A DNA stretch of 64,000 nucleotides from Streptomyces sp. CB02058 (lineage in GTDB: Bacteria > Actinomycetota > Actinomycetes > Streptomycetales > Streptomycetaceae). The notes under the pieces were generated by a model. It had not been told where the DNA came from. It did not search any database and was given only the letters and a program-made list of their open reading frames with translations. The position numbers were made by a program, and so were the translations under genes. How positions within the stretch are numbered: position 1 is the stretch's first letter; every line of letters begins with the position of its first letter. Where the stretch lies: NCBI RefSeq assembly GCF_001905505.1, contig NZ_LIPG01000001.1, forward strand, positions 682,001-746,000. The letters are read 5' to 3'. Below, one piece after another: positions 7,421 through 15,976 of the stretch.

Positions 7421-8237
7421 GTTCCAGTACCCGTGCCAGCAGCGCGCCCATCCGGGTGGCCGAGTCGCGGCCGGCCTGGAGGACCTCCTCGTGGTTGAGG
7501 GGTTCGCCGCTCAGGCCCGCCGCGAGGTTCGTGACCAGGGAGATGCCCAACACCTCCGCGCCCGCCTCACGCGCCGCGATCGCCTCGAGCACCGTGGACA
7601 TGCCGACCAGGTCACCGCCCATGACCCGGACCATGTTGATCTCGGCCGGGGTCTCGTAGTGCGGGCCGGGGAACTGCACGTACACGCCCTCTTCGAGCGT
7701 CTCGTCGATCTCCTTGCACAGCGCGCGCAGCCGCGGCGAGTACAGGTCGGTCAGGTCGATGAAGTTCGCGCCGACGATCGGTGAGGCCGCCGTGAGGTTG
7801 ATGTGGTCGCTGATGAGGACCGGCTGGCCGGGGCGCATGCCCTCGCGCAGCCCTCCGCAGCCGTTCGTCAGGATGACGGTCCTGCAGCCCGCCGCTGCGG
7901 CCGTACGGACGCCGTGGGCGACGGCGGCGACGCCCCGGCCCTCGTAGAAGTGCGTGCGGCCGAGGAAGACCAGCACCCGCTTCTCGCCGATCTTGTACGA
8001 GCGGATCGTGCCGCCGTGCCCCTCGACCGCGGGCGCCGGGAATCCGGGCAGCGCGGTGACCGGGAACTCGGCCTCCGGAGTGCCGAGCGCATCGCCGGCG
8101 GGGGCCCACCCGGAGCCCATCACGAGAGCGACGTCGTGGGTCTCGGCGCCGGTCAGCTCGCGCAGGCGGGCGGCGGCGTCGGCGGCGGCGGAGTAGGGGT
8201 CGCCCTGGACGTGGTCCGGAATAACAGATGCGTTCAC
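7413..8237 (-). CDS. Purine nucleoside phosphorylase
   Basis: A 274-residue trimeric-type PNP that splits purine nucleosides with phosphate in the salvage pathway. Motifs are VMGSGW near residue 39 (phosphate loop), [53 protein letters not shown] (base and ribose site) and [10 protein letters not shown]. The GTG at 8237 is chosen because homology begins at [12 protein letters not shown] and a TACCCT hexamer ends exactly 7 nt upstream with no ribosome-binding site, which fits a leaderless mRNA. Upstream of the mutase gene on the same strand, separated by repeats. Confidence 0.92.
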   Translation of the reverse strand: MNASVIPDHVQGDPYSAAADAAARLRELTGAETHDVALVMGSGWAPAGDALGTPEAEFPVTALPGFPAPAVEGHGGTIRSYKIGEKRVLVFLGRTHFYEGRGVAAVAHGVRTAAAAGCRTVILTNGCGGLREGMRPGQPVLISDHINLTAASPIVGANFIDLTDLYSPRLRALCKEIDETLEEGVYVQFPGPHYETPAEINMVRVMGGDLVGMSTVLEAIAAREAGAEVLGISLVTNLAAGLSGEPLNHEEVLQAGRDSATRMGALLARVLERI

Positions 8238-8244
8238 GCGGATG

Positions 8245-8250
8245 AGGGTA
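8245..8250 (-). promoter_or_regulatory. -10 element of PNP (leaderless)
   Basis: TACCCT on the minus strand, 7 nt before the GTG start, with no Shine-Dalgarno sequence between. No clear -35 is seen at 17 nt. Confidence 0.5.
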
Positions 8251-8341
8251 ACCGGTGAATCCCTACGCGCGTAGATGCGTCCACGCAGAGTCTGGCCGGT
8301 CGTGTTCGTACTTTCGTACAGAAGGCGCCGGGGGGCGGTGC

Positions 8342-8779
8342 TCAGCAGGGGTGCTTGCGCAGGTTCATCACGTAGTCGTGCGGCGCGCCCGCGGACTCCG
8401 CGGCGTCCGCCACCTCGCCCAGATAACGCGCGGAGGGCAGCCCGCCCTCGTAGCCGTTGAGGACGTACATCCAGGCGGGTTCCTCGCCGTCCAGCGTGTG
8501 CACCCGCACCCGCATCCGGCGGTAGATGTCGAGGCCGACGCCCTCCCAGCGGTCCATGGAGTCCTCGTCCATGGGGGCCAGGTCGTACAGCGCGACGAAG
8601 ACCTGGGAACGGGGTGCCTCCACCACCGTGGCCAGCGCGCCCTCCCACCCCATCTGCTCCCCGCCGAACGTCAGCCGCCAGCCGTTGAGCCAGCCCGTGC
8701 CGCGCAGCGGGGAGTGCGGAGCGCGGCGCGTCATCAGCCGCGCGTCGAGGTTGCCGGCGTACGCGGCGTAGAGCGACAT
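8342..8779 (-). CDS. Gamma-glutamylcyclotransferase family protein
   Basis: A 145-residue protein opening with [12 protein letters not shown] and containing [34 protein letters not shown] and [14 protein letters not shown], the pattern of the GGCT-like (AIG2) fold. The acidic residue in the EDSMDRWEG region may be catalytic. Enzymes of this fold cyclise gamma-glutamyl groups; the actual substrate is unknown. ATG 8779 is chosen because TACCCT ends 7 nt upstream; the longer frame to 9052 overlaps the divergent gene and has non-conserved sequence. Confidence 0.8.
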   Translation of the reverse strand: MSLYAAYAGNLDARLMTRRAPHSPLRGTGWLNGWRLTFGGEQMGWEGALATVVEAPRSQVFVALYDLAPMDEDSMDRWEGVGLDIYRRMRVRVHTLDGEEPAWMYVLNGYEGGLPSARYLGEVADAAESAGAPHDYVMNLRKHPC

Positions 8780-8786
8780 GCGGTCG

Positions 8787-8792
8787 AGGGTA
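8787..8792 (-). promoter_or_regulatory. -10 element of the GGCT-like gene (leaderless)
   Basis: TACCCT on the minus strand, 7 nt before ATG 8779, with no ribosome-binding site. Confidence 0.5.
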
Positions 8793-9032
8793 CGGGAGGC
8801 GACAGGGGGTGTGCCGGTCACGGGGGAGGAAGACCCCCGGTCGTGGCGGGCCGGCGGGGCGGCGGAGGCCGTGGCCGGGCCAGGGCGGTTCCCGTATGGA
8901 GGGCCCCGGGGCGAAGCAGCTTGGCGCGTGCGGGACAATGAACTACGTACTGCATACGCCGGGGCGATCCCCCGGACCCCCGGCCGGGGCGGCAGACGGC
9001 CGTGGGATGACACCACGCGAGGCGGACTTTTC

Positions 9033-10472
9033 GTGACCCGGATCGTGATCATCGGCGGCGGCCCCGGCGGCTACGAGGCGGCACTGGTCGGCGCCCAGCT
9101 CGGCGCGGAGGTGACCGTCGTCGACTGCGACGGCCTCGGCGGCGCGTCGGTCCTGACCGACTGCGTGCCCTCCAAGACCCTGATCGCGACGGCCGAGGTG
9201 ATGACCACCTTCGACTCCTCGTACGAGGAACTCGGCATCATCGTCGCGGACGACACACCGCACATCGAACAGGCGGCGCGGGTCGTCGGTGTCGACCTGG
9301 GCAAGGTCAACCGGCGTGTCAAGCGCCTCGCGCTCGCCCAGTCCCACGACATCACCGCCTCCGTCACCCGTGCGGGTGCCAGGGTCATGCGCGGCCGCGG
9401 CCGGCTCGACGGGCTCCAGGCCGCAGACGGGTCCCGCCAGGTCGTGGTGACCGCTGCCGACGGCACCGAGGAGCGGCTCACCGCCGACGCCGTGCTGATA
9501 GCGACCGGTGGCCACCCCCGGGAGATCCCGGACGCCCAGCCCGACGGCGAGCGCATCCTCAACTGGACCCAGGTCTACGACCTCGACGAGCTCCCCGAGG
9601 AGCTCATCGTGGTCGGCTCCGGTGTCACCGGTGCCGAGTTCGCGGGCGCCTACCAGGCGCTCGGTTCGCGCGTGACCCTCGTCTCCTCCCGCGACCGGGT
9701 GCTCCCGGGCGAGGACCCGGACGCCGCCGCCGTCCTGGAGGACGTCTTCCGGCGCCGCGGCATGAACGTCATGGCCCGCTCCCGCGCCCAGTCCGCCAAG
9801 CGTGTCGGCGACCGCGTCGAGGTCACCCTCGCGGACGGCCGTGTCATCTCCGGCACCCACTGCCTGATGGCCGTCGGCGCGATCCCGAATACCGCGGGCA
9901 TGGGCCTGGAGGAGGCGGGCGTCCTGCTCAAGGAGTCCGGCCACATCCGCACCGACCGGGTCTCCCGCACCAGCGCCCCCGGCGTGTACGCGGCCGGTGA
10001 CGTCACCGGGATCTTCGCGCTGGCCTCGGTCGCGGCGATGCAGGGCCGGATCGCGATGTACCACTTCCTCGGCGACGCGGTGGCTCCGCTGAACCTGAAG
10101 ACGGTCTCCGCGAACGTCTTCACCGACCCCGAGATCGCCACCGTGGGTTACAGCCAGGCCGACGTCGACTCCGGCAAGATCGACGCCCGTGTCGTGAAGC
10201 TGCCGCTGCTGCGCAACCCGCGCGCCAAGATGCAGGGCATCCGGGACGGCTTCGTCAAGATCTTCTGCCGGCCCGGTACGGGCATCGTCGTCGGCGGCTG
10301 CGTCGTCGCCCCGCGCGCCAGCGAGCTGATCCACCCGATCTCGCTCGCGGTGGACAACAACCTGACGGTGGAGCAGATCGCCAACGCCTTCACGGTGTAC
10401 CCGTCGCTCTCCGGCTCGATCGCCGAAGTGGCCCGGCAGTTGCACACCCGCAAGAGCGCCGGCGAGGCGTAG
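9033..10472 (+). CDS. NAD(P)H-quinone dehydrogenase, LpdA-type flavoprotein
   Basis: A 479-residue member of the pyridine-nucleotide disulfide reductase family. The FAD motif GGGPGGYEAA is at residues 8-17, the NAD(P) motif VVGSGVTGAEFAG lies mid-protein, and the second FAD motif is SAPGVYAAGDV. The redox box, normally GGTCxNxGCxPSK, reads GGASVLTDCVPSK: the first Cys is Ser39 and only Cys44 remains, so dithiol chemistry is impossible. This matches mycobacterial LpdA (Rv3303c), a quinone reductase without lipoamide dehydrogenase activity. GTG 9033 is chosen by homology, with GAGGCGGA upstream. Ends at a strong terminator. Confidence 0.9.
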   Translation: MTRIVIIGGGPGGYEAALVGAQLGAEVTVVDCDGLGGASVLTDCVPSKTLIATAEVMTTFDSSYEELGIIVADDTPHIEQAARVVGVDLGKVNRRVKRLALAQSHDITASVTRAGARVMRGRGRLDGLQAADGSRQVVVTAADGTEERLTADAVLIATGGHPREIPDAQPDGERILNWTQVYDLDELPEELIVVGSGVTGAEFAGAYQALGSRVTLVSSRDRVLPGEDPDAAAVLEDVFRRRGMNVMARSRAQSAKRVGDRVEVTLADGRVISGTHCLMAVGAIPNTAGMGLEEAGVLLKESGHIRTDRVSRTSAPGVYAAGDVTGIFALASVAAMQGRIAMYHFLGDAVAPLNLKTVSANVFTDPEIATVGYSQADVDSGKIDARVVKLPLLRNPRAKMQGIRDGFVKIFCRPGTGIVVGGCVVAPRASELIHPISLAVDNNLTVEQIANAFTVYPSLSGSIAEVARQLHTRKSAGEA

Positions 10473-10504
10473 TACCCGGCGGCCACGGGCCGCGGTGTGA
10501 CGAC

Positions 10505-10537
10505 GGCGGGGCCCCTATACCACCAGGGGGCCCCGCC
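10505..10537 (+). terminator. Rho-independent-type terminator after the quinone reductase
   Basis: Perfect 11-bp stem: GGCGGGGCCCC (10505-10515) and its reverse complement (10527-10537), with an 11-nt loop. No U-tract, as usual in Streptomyces. Confidence 0.85.
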
Positions 10538-10593
10538 TATGTACAACTTCTGTTATTCGGCGCAAACTGCTGAAAAGCAACCTACGGCCAGGT

Positions 10594-10599
10594 TACTGT
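10594..10599 (+). promoter_or_regulatory. -10 element of the DeoR gene (leaderless)
   Basis: TACTGT, 7 nt before GTG 10607, in unusually AT-rich sequence for this genome. No ribosome-binding site. Confidence 0.55.
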
Positions 10600-10606
10600 C
10601 AGTTTC

Positions 10607-11581
10607 GTGTTCGCTGCAGAACGTCGTCAATTGATCCTCGAAATGGTGCGCGCCAACGGGGCGGTATCGCTCCGTGAGCTCGCCCGCGTCGTCCAGACCT
10701 CCGAAGTGACCGTACGGCGGGACGTGCGGGCACTGGAGGCAGAAGGACTCCTCGACCGCCGGCACGGCGGTGCGGTCTTGCCGGGCGGTTTTACGCGGGA
10801 GTCCGGCTTTCCGCAGAAATCCCATCTCTCCACCGCGGAGAAGACGGCCATCGCCGACCTGGCGGCCGGTCTGGTCGGTGAAGGCGAGGCCATCGTGGTC
10901 GGCGCCGGAACGACCACGCAGGAGCTGGCCCGCCGGCTCGCGCGTGTGCCGGGCCTCACCGTGGTCACCAACTCGCTGCTGGTCGCCCAGGCGTTGGCCC
11001 ATGCCAACCGGGTGGAAGTGGTGATGACCGGAGGCACCCTGCGCGGGAGCAACTACGCGCTGGTCGGCAGCGGGGCGGAGCAGTCCCTCCAAGGGCTGCG
11101 GGTGTCCCGGGCCTTCCTCTCGGGGAGCGGGCTGACCGCGGAGCGCGGGCTGTCCACGTCCAACATGCTCTCGGCGAGCGTGGACCGGGCGCTGGTGCAG
11201 GCCGCGGCGGAGGTGGTGGTCCTCGCCGACCACACGAAGCTCGGCTCCGACACCATGTTCCAGACGGTGCCCACGGAACTGATCACCCGTCTGGTGACGG
11301 ACGAACCGCCGGTCCACGACGAGCGTGCGGCCACGGAGCTCCAGGCGCTCGCCGACCAGGGGGTGGAGATCACGGTGGCGGGACCCGACACGGAGACCCG
11401 CGCCGGAGGTGACCATGTGCCGCCCGGACGCCAGCCCCGGCAGGAGATGCCGCTGCCGGGGCAGCGGCGCACACAGGGTGGCCACGGGGCGCCCGGTGGG
11501 GGACTCGGACCGCAGTTGCGGAGCGCCGCCGCGCTGGCGGACGGCCCGGTGGGACGGGTCGCGGATCTCCGGCGCAGGTAG
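10607..11581 (+). CDS. DeoR/GlpR-family transcriptional regulator
   Basis: A 324-residue regulator. The N-terminal DeoR helix-turn-helix reads FAAERRQLILEMV, SLRELARVVQTSEVTVRRDVRALEAEGLLDRRHGGAV. The effector domain has the DeoR-C pattern: EKTAIADLAAGLVGEGEAIVVGAGTTTQELARRL, TNSLLVAQALAH, GGTLR, and VVLADHTKLG. Such domains sense sugar phosphates. The last 60 or so residues (from about 262) are Gly/Arg-rich and not part of the fold. Position beside sugar and nucleoside salvage genes fits the family, but the target is unknown. GTG start, apparently leaderless. Confidence 0.9.
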   Translation: MFAAERRQLILEMVRANGAVSLRELARVVQTSEVTVRRDVRALEAEGLLDRRHGGAVLPGGFTRESGFPQKSHLSTAEKTAIADLAAGLVGEGEAIVVGAGTTTQELARRLARVPGLTVVTNSLLVAQALAHANRVEVVMTGGTLRGSNYALVGSGAEQSLQGLRVSRAFLSGSGLTAERGLSTSNMLSASVDRALVQAAAEVVVLADHTKLGSDTMFQTVPTELITRLVTDEPPVHDERAATELQALADQGVEITVAGPDTETRAGGDHVPPGRQPRQEMPLPGQRRTQGGHGAPGGGLGPQLRSAAALADGPVGRVADLRRR

Positions 11582-11602
11582 GGGCGCGCCGCCCGGAGTC
11601 CG

Positions 11603-12232
11603 TCAGGCAGGGTCGCCGGGCGGGGCCGCGGGCGCGGGTCCGGCGGCCGGTTCGGCCTTCAGGCCGCGCAGCGTGAGGCGCAGCAGACGGTCGGCCAGGG
11701 CAGGGTCGGCCGGCGTCTGCTCCGCGGCCAGCGCGATCGCGTTCGTCAGCTGCAACAGGTCGTCGATCGACACGTCGGTCCGCACCGAGCCGCTCGACTG
11801 CGCGCGCGCCAACAGCCGTGCCCCTGCCTGGCGCAGTGGCACATGGCAAGGCGTCAGTGCCGAAGTCTCGTTGCCCGAAGCGGACATGAGGGCCTGCGCC
11901 AGGCCGCGGTACTCGCCCGCATGGGTGATGATCGCGCCCAGCCAGTCCACCAGGGCGGTGCACGGCTGCTCGGCCCGCTCCAGTTCGCCGGAGCGCGCGA
12001 TGAGCGCGGTCAGGGCCTCCTGGAACACCGCGTTGATCAGCGCCTCGCGGTGGGGGAAGTGCCGGTAGAGCGTGCCGATGCCGACACCCGCCCGGCGGGC
12101 GATGTCCTCCAGCGAGGCGTCCGTGCCGTGCGCCGCGAAGGACGCGCGGGCCTCGCCCACCAGCCGGTCGTAGTTGCGGCGTGCGTCCGCGCGCATGGGC
12201 CGGGCCGGTGTCGCCGCGGTGCTCATCGCCAT
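11603..12232 (-). CDS. TetR-family transcriptional regulator
   Basis: A 209-residue regulator with a typical N-terminal TetR helix-turn-helix: FAAHGTDASLEDIARRAGVGIGTLYRHFPHREALINAVF (about residues 32-70). The C-terminal ligand-binding domain is helical, with SSGSVRTDVSIDDLLQLTNAIALAA typical of repressors of this subgroup. Two Met codons occur at the start (12232 and 12226). A terminator separates it from accA2 upstream, so it has its own promoter. Ligand and targets cannot be read. Confidence 0.9.
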   Translation of the reverse strand: MAMSTAATPARPMRADARRNYDRLVGEARASFAAHGTDASLEDIARRAGVGIGTLYRHFPHREALINAVFQEALTALIARSGELERAEQPCTALVDWLGAIITHAGEYRGLAQALMSASGNETSALTPCHVPLRQAGARLLARAQSSGSVRTDVSIDDLLQLTNAIALAAEQTPADPALADRLLRLTLRGLKAEPAAGPAPAAPPGDPA

Positions 12233-12288
12233 CGCCCTGTCCTCCTGCCGTCCGCCTCGCTTGCCGTCCGCCTCGCTCCCAGGATGCC

Positions 12289-12322
12289 ACTGGGGGCCCG
12301 GCGGATGCCGGGCCCCCAGTGC
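12289..12322 (-). terminator. Terminator of the acyl-CoA carboxylase alpha gene
   Basis: Perfect 15-bp stem: CACTGGGGGCCCGGC (12289-12303) and its reverse complement (12308-12322), with a GGAT loop. It lies 15 nt past the end of the alpha subunit gene. Confidence 0.9.
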
Positions 12323-12336
12323 GGAAGAGCGAGTGC

Positions 12337-14091
12337 TCAGTCCTTGATCTCGCAGATCGCGGCGCCGGACGAGACCGAGGTGCCGACCTCGGCCGACAGG
12401 CCCTTCACCGTGCCGGAGCGGTGAGCGTTGAGCGGCTGCTCCATCTTCATCGCTTCGAGTACGACGATGAGGTCGCCCTCCTTGACCTCCTGGCCCTCCT
12501 CGACGGCGATCTTGACGATCGTGCCCTGCATCGGGGAGGCCAGCGTGTCACCGGAGGCCGCGGAACCGGCCTTCTTCGCCGCGCGGCGCTTCGGCTTCGC
12601 ACCGGCCGCCAGGCCCGTACGCGCCAGGCTCATGCCGAGCGAGGAGGGCAGCGAGACCTCCAGGCGCTTGCCGCCGACCTCGACGACCACGGTCTCGCGG
12701 CCGGACTCCTCGTCCGCGTCCTGTTCGGCGGGCACCGCGAACGGCTTGATCTCGTTGACGAACTCCGTCTCGATCCACCGGGTGTGGACCCGGAACGGGT
12801 CCGCGGTGAACGCCGGGTCGACCACGACCGCGCGGTGGAACGGGATGGCCGTGGCCATGCCCTCCACCTGGAACTCGGCCAGCGCACGCGCGGCGCGCTG
12901 CAGCGCCTGCTCGCGGGTCGCGCCGGTCACGATCAGCTTGGCCAGCAGGGAGTCCCACGCCGGACCGATGACCGAACCCGACTCGACGCCCGCGTCCAGC
13001 CGGACACCCGGACCGGTCGGCGGGGCGAAGGAGGTGACGGTGCCGGGGGCGGGCAGGAAGCCACGGCCCGGGTCCTCGCCGTTGATCCGGAACTCGAACG
13101 AGTGACCGCGCACGGCCGGGTCGCCGTAACCGAGCTCCTCGCCGTCGGCGATGCGGAACATCTCGCGCACGAGGTCGAGGCCGGTGACCTCCTCGGTGAC
13201 CGGGTGCTCGACCTGGAGGCGGGTGTTGACCTCGAGGAAGGAGATCGTGCCGTCCAGGCCCACGAGGAACTCGACCGTGCCGGCGCCGACGTAGCCGGCT
13301 TCCTTGAGGATGGCTTTCGACGCGGCGTACAGCTGCGCGTTCTGGTCCTCGGTCAGGAACGGCGCGGGGGCCTCCTCGACCAGCTTCTGGTGGCGGCGCT
13401 GGAGCGAGCAGTCACGCGTCGACACGACCACCACGTTGCCGTGGGAGTCGGCCAGGCACTGGGTCTCCACGTGGCGCGGCTTGTCGAGGTAGCGCTCGAC
13501 GAAGCACTCGCCGCGGCCGAACGCCGCGACGGCCTCACGGACCGCCGAGTCGTACAGCTCGGGGATCTCCTCCAGCGTGCGGGCCACCTTGAGGCCGCGC
13601 CCGCCACCGCCGAAGGCCGCCTTGATGGCGATCGGCAGGCCGTTCTTCTCGGCGAACTCCACGACCTCGGCCGAGCCGCTCACCGGGTCCGGCGTGCCGG
13701 CCACCAGCGGGGCGCCGGCGCGCTGCGCGATGTGACGGGCCGCGACCTTGTCGCCGAGGTCCCGGATGGCGTGCGGCGGCGGGCCGATCCACGTCAGACC
13801 GGCGTCCAGCACTGCCTGGGCGAACTCCGCGTTCTCCGAGAGGAAGCCGTAACCGGGGTGGATCGCGTCCGCCCCCGAATCCTTCGCGGCCTGGAGCACC
13901 TTGGCCATGTCCAGATAGCTGGCGGCCGGAGTGTCACCGCCCAGAGCGAACGCCTCGTCGGCCGCGCGCACATGCAGAGCATCCCGGTCCGGATCGGCGT
14001 AGACGGCTACGCTCGCGATTCCGGCATCCCGGCAAGCCCGAGCAACACGGACAGCGATTTCGCCACGGTTGGCGATGAGCACCTTGCGCAC
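12337..14091 (-). CDS. accA2: Acyl-CoA carboxylase alpha subunit (biotin carboxylase + BCCP)
   Basis: A 584-residue protein. Biotin carboxylase occupies about residues 1-450: [35 protein letters not shown], the ATP-grasp loop [26 protein letters not shown] and [16 protein letters not shown]. The C-terminal biotin-carrier domain ends with the EAMKM box; Lys549 is the biotinylation site. It forms the shared alpha subunit of acetyl- and propionyl-CoA carboxylases with beta (PccB, 15977-17557) and epsilon (15755-15961) subunits; the biotin ligase is at 17733. The GTG at 14091 has GGAGGG upstream. The symbol follows the S. coelicolor orthologue by synteny. Confidence 0.93.
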   Translation of the reverse strand: MRKVLIANRGEIAVRVARACRDAGIASVAVYADPDRDALHVRAADEAFALGGDTPAASYLDMAKVLQAAKDSGADAIHPGYGFLSENAEFAQAVLDAGLTWIGPPPHAIRDLGDKVAARHIAQRAGAPLVAGTPDPVSGSAEVVEFAEKNGLPIAIKAAFGGGGRGLKVARTLEEIPELYDSAVREAVAAFGRGECFVERYLDKPRHVETQCLADSHGNVVVVSTRDCSLQRRHQKLVEEAPAPFLTEDQNAQLYAASKAILKEAGYVGAGTVEFLVGLDGTISFLEVNTRLQVEHPVTEEVTGLDLVREMFRIADGEELGYGDPAVRGHSFEFRINGEDPGRGFLPAPGTVTSFAPPTGPGVRLDAGVESGSVIGPAWDSLLAKLIVTGATREQALQRAARALAEFQVEGMATAIPFHRAVVVDPAFTADPFRVHTRWIETEFVNEIKPFAVPAEQDADEESGRETVVVEVGGKRLEVSLPSSLGMSLARTGLAAGAKPKRRAAKKAGSAASGDTLASPMQGTIVKIAVEEGQEVKEGDLIVVLEAMKMEQPLNAHRSGTVKGLSAEVGTSVSSGAAICEIKD

Positions 14092-14480
14092 GATGACTCC
14101 CTCCTTGAGAACAAGCTGAGTTTAGGGACTACCAACACGGCCCTACGACCCGTCCCCAGTAGTGAACTTGCCCACACGGAGTGTGATTCGAGGCTTCCTC
14201 GAGTCGCGAAATCCCTTGTCGCACCACGGTACGCCGGGATCCTGAACCGCACAGTAGCCACGAAGTGTGGCCCAAGTCTCTGTCCGGACGGTCAACGCCG
14301 CGCGGCGTTTCTTTGTGGACTCCCTACGAACGGCCGAGGGAATCTTTGCCGCGGTGCCGATGACGGCACACCGGGGCGGCGTGGCGCGGGAGTGAACGGT
14401 GCGCGGTCCCTTGTCCGGAGCATTACCGGTTAGTAGGGTCCGCGCTACCGCACGTACTACAGGTAACAGGGGGTGGCGCC
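14092..14480. other. 389-bp divergent intergenic region, accA2 and membrane protein
   Basis: No open reading frame with coding character is seen. The region is less GC-rich than its surroundings and must hold the promoters of both divergent genes. TTACCGGTTAGTA at 14423-14435, 46 nt before the membrane protein gene, is partly palindromic and resembles TetR-family operators of lipid genes. Confidence 0.5.
14423..14435. promoter_or_regulatory. Possible TetR-type operator TTACCGGTTAGTA
   Basis: The core TTACCGGTTA is one mismatch per arm from a perfect palindrome. TetR regulators of acyl-CoA metabolism often bind TTAC-CGG-GTAA-like sites. It lies between accA2 and the divergent membrane protein gene. 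Weak inference. Confidence 0.25.
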
Positions 14481-14921
14481 GTGGTGCGCAGACCAGTGGC
14501 CTTCGTGACCGCGATCGTTCTGTTCGCGGAAGCCGTGGGCATCGTGATCGTCAACGCCGTCCTCGCCACGGTGGCCGACAACCAGAGCATGTCGCTCGCC
14601 GGGATCGACCCGGACGCCATGGTCACCGGCACCTGGGTGATGGGCGGCGTCTCCGGGGCCCTGCTGGTGCTCTGCGGGGCGATACCGCTGCTGGCGGGGA
14701 TACGCGACCGGGCACCCGGACGCCTCGCCAGGATCACCCTCATCGCCTGCGCGGTCGTGCACGGCGTGCTGGGCGCGCTGGCGGTCGGGCTGATCGGCTG
14801 GCCGGCGTTCGCGTTCCTGATGGCCGTCCTGGCACTGATCGTGCTCACCCTGGTGGTGTACGAGCGCCGGGAACCGGAGGCCGGGAAGGCCGAGCCCGAG
14901 GGGGCCCCGGCAGCGGTGTGA
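14481..14921 (+). CDS. Small integral membrane protein, four predicted helices
   Basis: A 146-residue protein starting at GTG 14481 (CAGGGGG upstream). Four hydrophobic segments are visible: AFVTAIVLFAEAVGIVIV, GALLVLCGAIPLLAG, ITLIACAVVHGVLGALAV and FAFLMAVLALIVLTLVV. The C-terminal tail is charged and rich in Glu and Pro. No functional motif is recognised. It is conserved by position in Streptomyces between accA2 and maf, as far as I recall. Its stop abuts the end of the convergent maf gene. Confidence 0.75.
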   Translation: MVRRPVAFVTAIVLFAEAVGIVIVNAVLATVADNQSMSLAGIDPDAMVTGTWVMGGVSGALLVLCGAIPLLAGIRDRAPGRLARITLIACAVVHGVLGALAVGLIGWPAFAFLMAVLALIVLTLVVYERREPEAGKAEPEGAPAAV

Positions 14922-15524
14922 TCAGACCCACAAGTCGGTGACGGAGAAGCCCAGTTCACCCAGCAGACCGCGCAGCAGCGGCAGGGAGAGCCCGATGACG
15001 TTGCCGTGGCTGCCCTCGATCCCCTCGACGAACGGCGCCGAGCGGCCGTCCAGGGTGAAGGCCCCCGCCACGTGGAGCGGCTCGCCCGAGGCGACGTAGG
15101 CCGCCACCTCGGCGTCCGTGGGCTCGCCGAACCTGACGACGGTGGACGCGGTCGCCGACGCCGTGCGGCCGGTGGCCGTGTCGACGACGCAGTGGCCCGT
15201 CCGGAGGACGCCGGACCGGCCGCGCATCGACTTCCAGCGGGCGGTGGCCTCCTCGGCGTCGGCCGGCTTGCCGTACGCCCGGCCGTCCAGTTCGAGCACC
15301 GAGTCGCAGCCGATGACGAGGGCGCCGGCGGCCTCGGGGCGGGCCGCCACCGCGGCTGCCTTCGCCTCAGCCAGCACGAGCGCCAGCTCGCCCGGGGTCG
15401 GCGCCTCGATCGCGTCCTCGTCCACGCCGCTGACGATCACCTCGGGGGCGAAGCCCGCCTGGCGCAGGAGACCGAGACGGGCGGGGGAGGCGGAGGCGAG
15501 CACGAGGCGGCGCTGATCAGTCAT
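14922..15524 (-). CDS. Maf-family nucleotide pyrophosphatase
   Basis: About 200 residues. The start motif [20 protein letters not shown] carries the SxSxxR signature; [20 protein letters not shown] supplies the catalytic Asp; [15 protein letters not shown] and [16 protein letters not shown] complete the family pattern. Maf proteins hydrolyse modified or canonical NTPs to NMPs. ATG 15524 (MTDQRR) is preferred over 15533 because TACGAT ends 7 nt upstream of it. The gene follows the carboxylase genes on the same strand. Confidence 0.92.
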   Translation of the reverse strand: MTDQRRLVLASASPARLGLLRQAGFAPEVIVSGVDEDAIEAPTPGELALVLAEAKAAAVAARPEAAGALVIGCDSVLELDGRAYGKPADAEEATARWKSMRGRSGVLRTGHCVVDTATGRTASATASTVVRFGEPTDAEVAAYVASGEPLHVAGAFTLDGRSAPFVEGIEGSHGNVIGLSLPLLRGLLGELGFSVTDLWV

Positions 15525-15531
15525 ACCGGCC

Positions 15532-15537
15532 ATCGTA
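15532..15537 (-). promoter_or_regulatory. -10 element of maf (leaderless)
   Basis: TACGAT on the minus strand, 7 nt before ATG 15524, with no ribosome-binding site between. Confidence 0.5.
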
Positions 15538-15552
15538 GGCGCGCCCGGAACG

Positions 15553-15681
15553 TCATCGGGTGCCCAGGACGAACATCGCCACGACCATGGCCAGCGCCAG
15601 CAGCAGCCCCGCCCGCCGCATCATGTCCTGGGCGTCGCGCAGTTCCTTGGGAGGCTTGTTCTCGGGGTCGGACCACAGCAT
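15553..15681 (-). CDS. 42-aa small membrane protein between pccE and maf
   Basis: Reading on the minus strand from ATG 15681 to TGA 15553 gives [20 protein letters not shown], followed by [22 protein letters not shown]. An acidic and basic N-terminal half is followed by one hydrophobic helix with basic residues before it, so a single-pass protein with the N terminus inside is likely. Codon third positions are nearly all G or C, as in real genes here. It lies 73 nt downstream of the epsilon subunit gene, probably cotranscribed. Function unknown. Confidence 0.65.
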   Translation of the reverse strand: MLWSDPENKPPKELRDAQDMMRRAGLLLALAMVVAMFVLGTR

Positions 15682-15754
15682 GGTTCCGATGGTGCTCCGG
15701 ACACGGCTGCGGCGCCTGAGTACGCGTACTCAAGCGCCGCTGACCTGCCCGGTC

Positions 15755-15961
15755 TCAGGAGGGCCAGTACGTCCGCGCCCATGAGCGGGGCCCCGGCCGC
15801 AGCGCGCCCCGGCGGGCGATGCGCCCCGGGTCGGACCACTGCTCGGGCGGCATCGGGGCGCCCGACGGCACCTCGGTCAGCGCTGCCGCGCGTGCCCGGA
15901 CCACGGCGAGCGCGGCGGCGAGCTCCTCCGGGGTCGGATTGCCCCGTACGACCTTGATCAT
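15755..15961 (-). CDS. pccE: Acyl-CoA carboxylase epsilon subunit
   Basis: A 68-residue protein: MIKVVRGNPTPEELAAALAV near the start and a C-terminal SDPGRIARRGALRPGPRSW motif followed by a terminal W. These two blocks define the small epsilon subunits of actinobacterial carboxylases, which bind the beta subunit and stimulate activity. It lies 15 nt after pccB on the same strand, so translation is probably coupled. The symbol follows S. coelicolor PccE by position. Confidence 0.9.
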   Translation of the reverse strand: MIKVVRGNPTPEELAAALAVVRARAAALTEVPSGAPMPPEQWSDPGRIARRGALRPGPRSWARTYWPS

Positions 15962-15976
15962 GGTGGCTCCCGGTGG

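Noticed and set aside
12181..14433. A 750-codon plus-strand frame opposite accA2
   Set aside because: Antisense to a biotin carboxylase with complete motifs; composition is Arg/Leu/Asp-rich as expected of an antisense frame.
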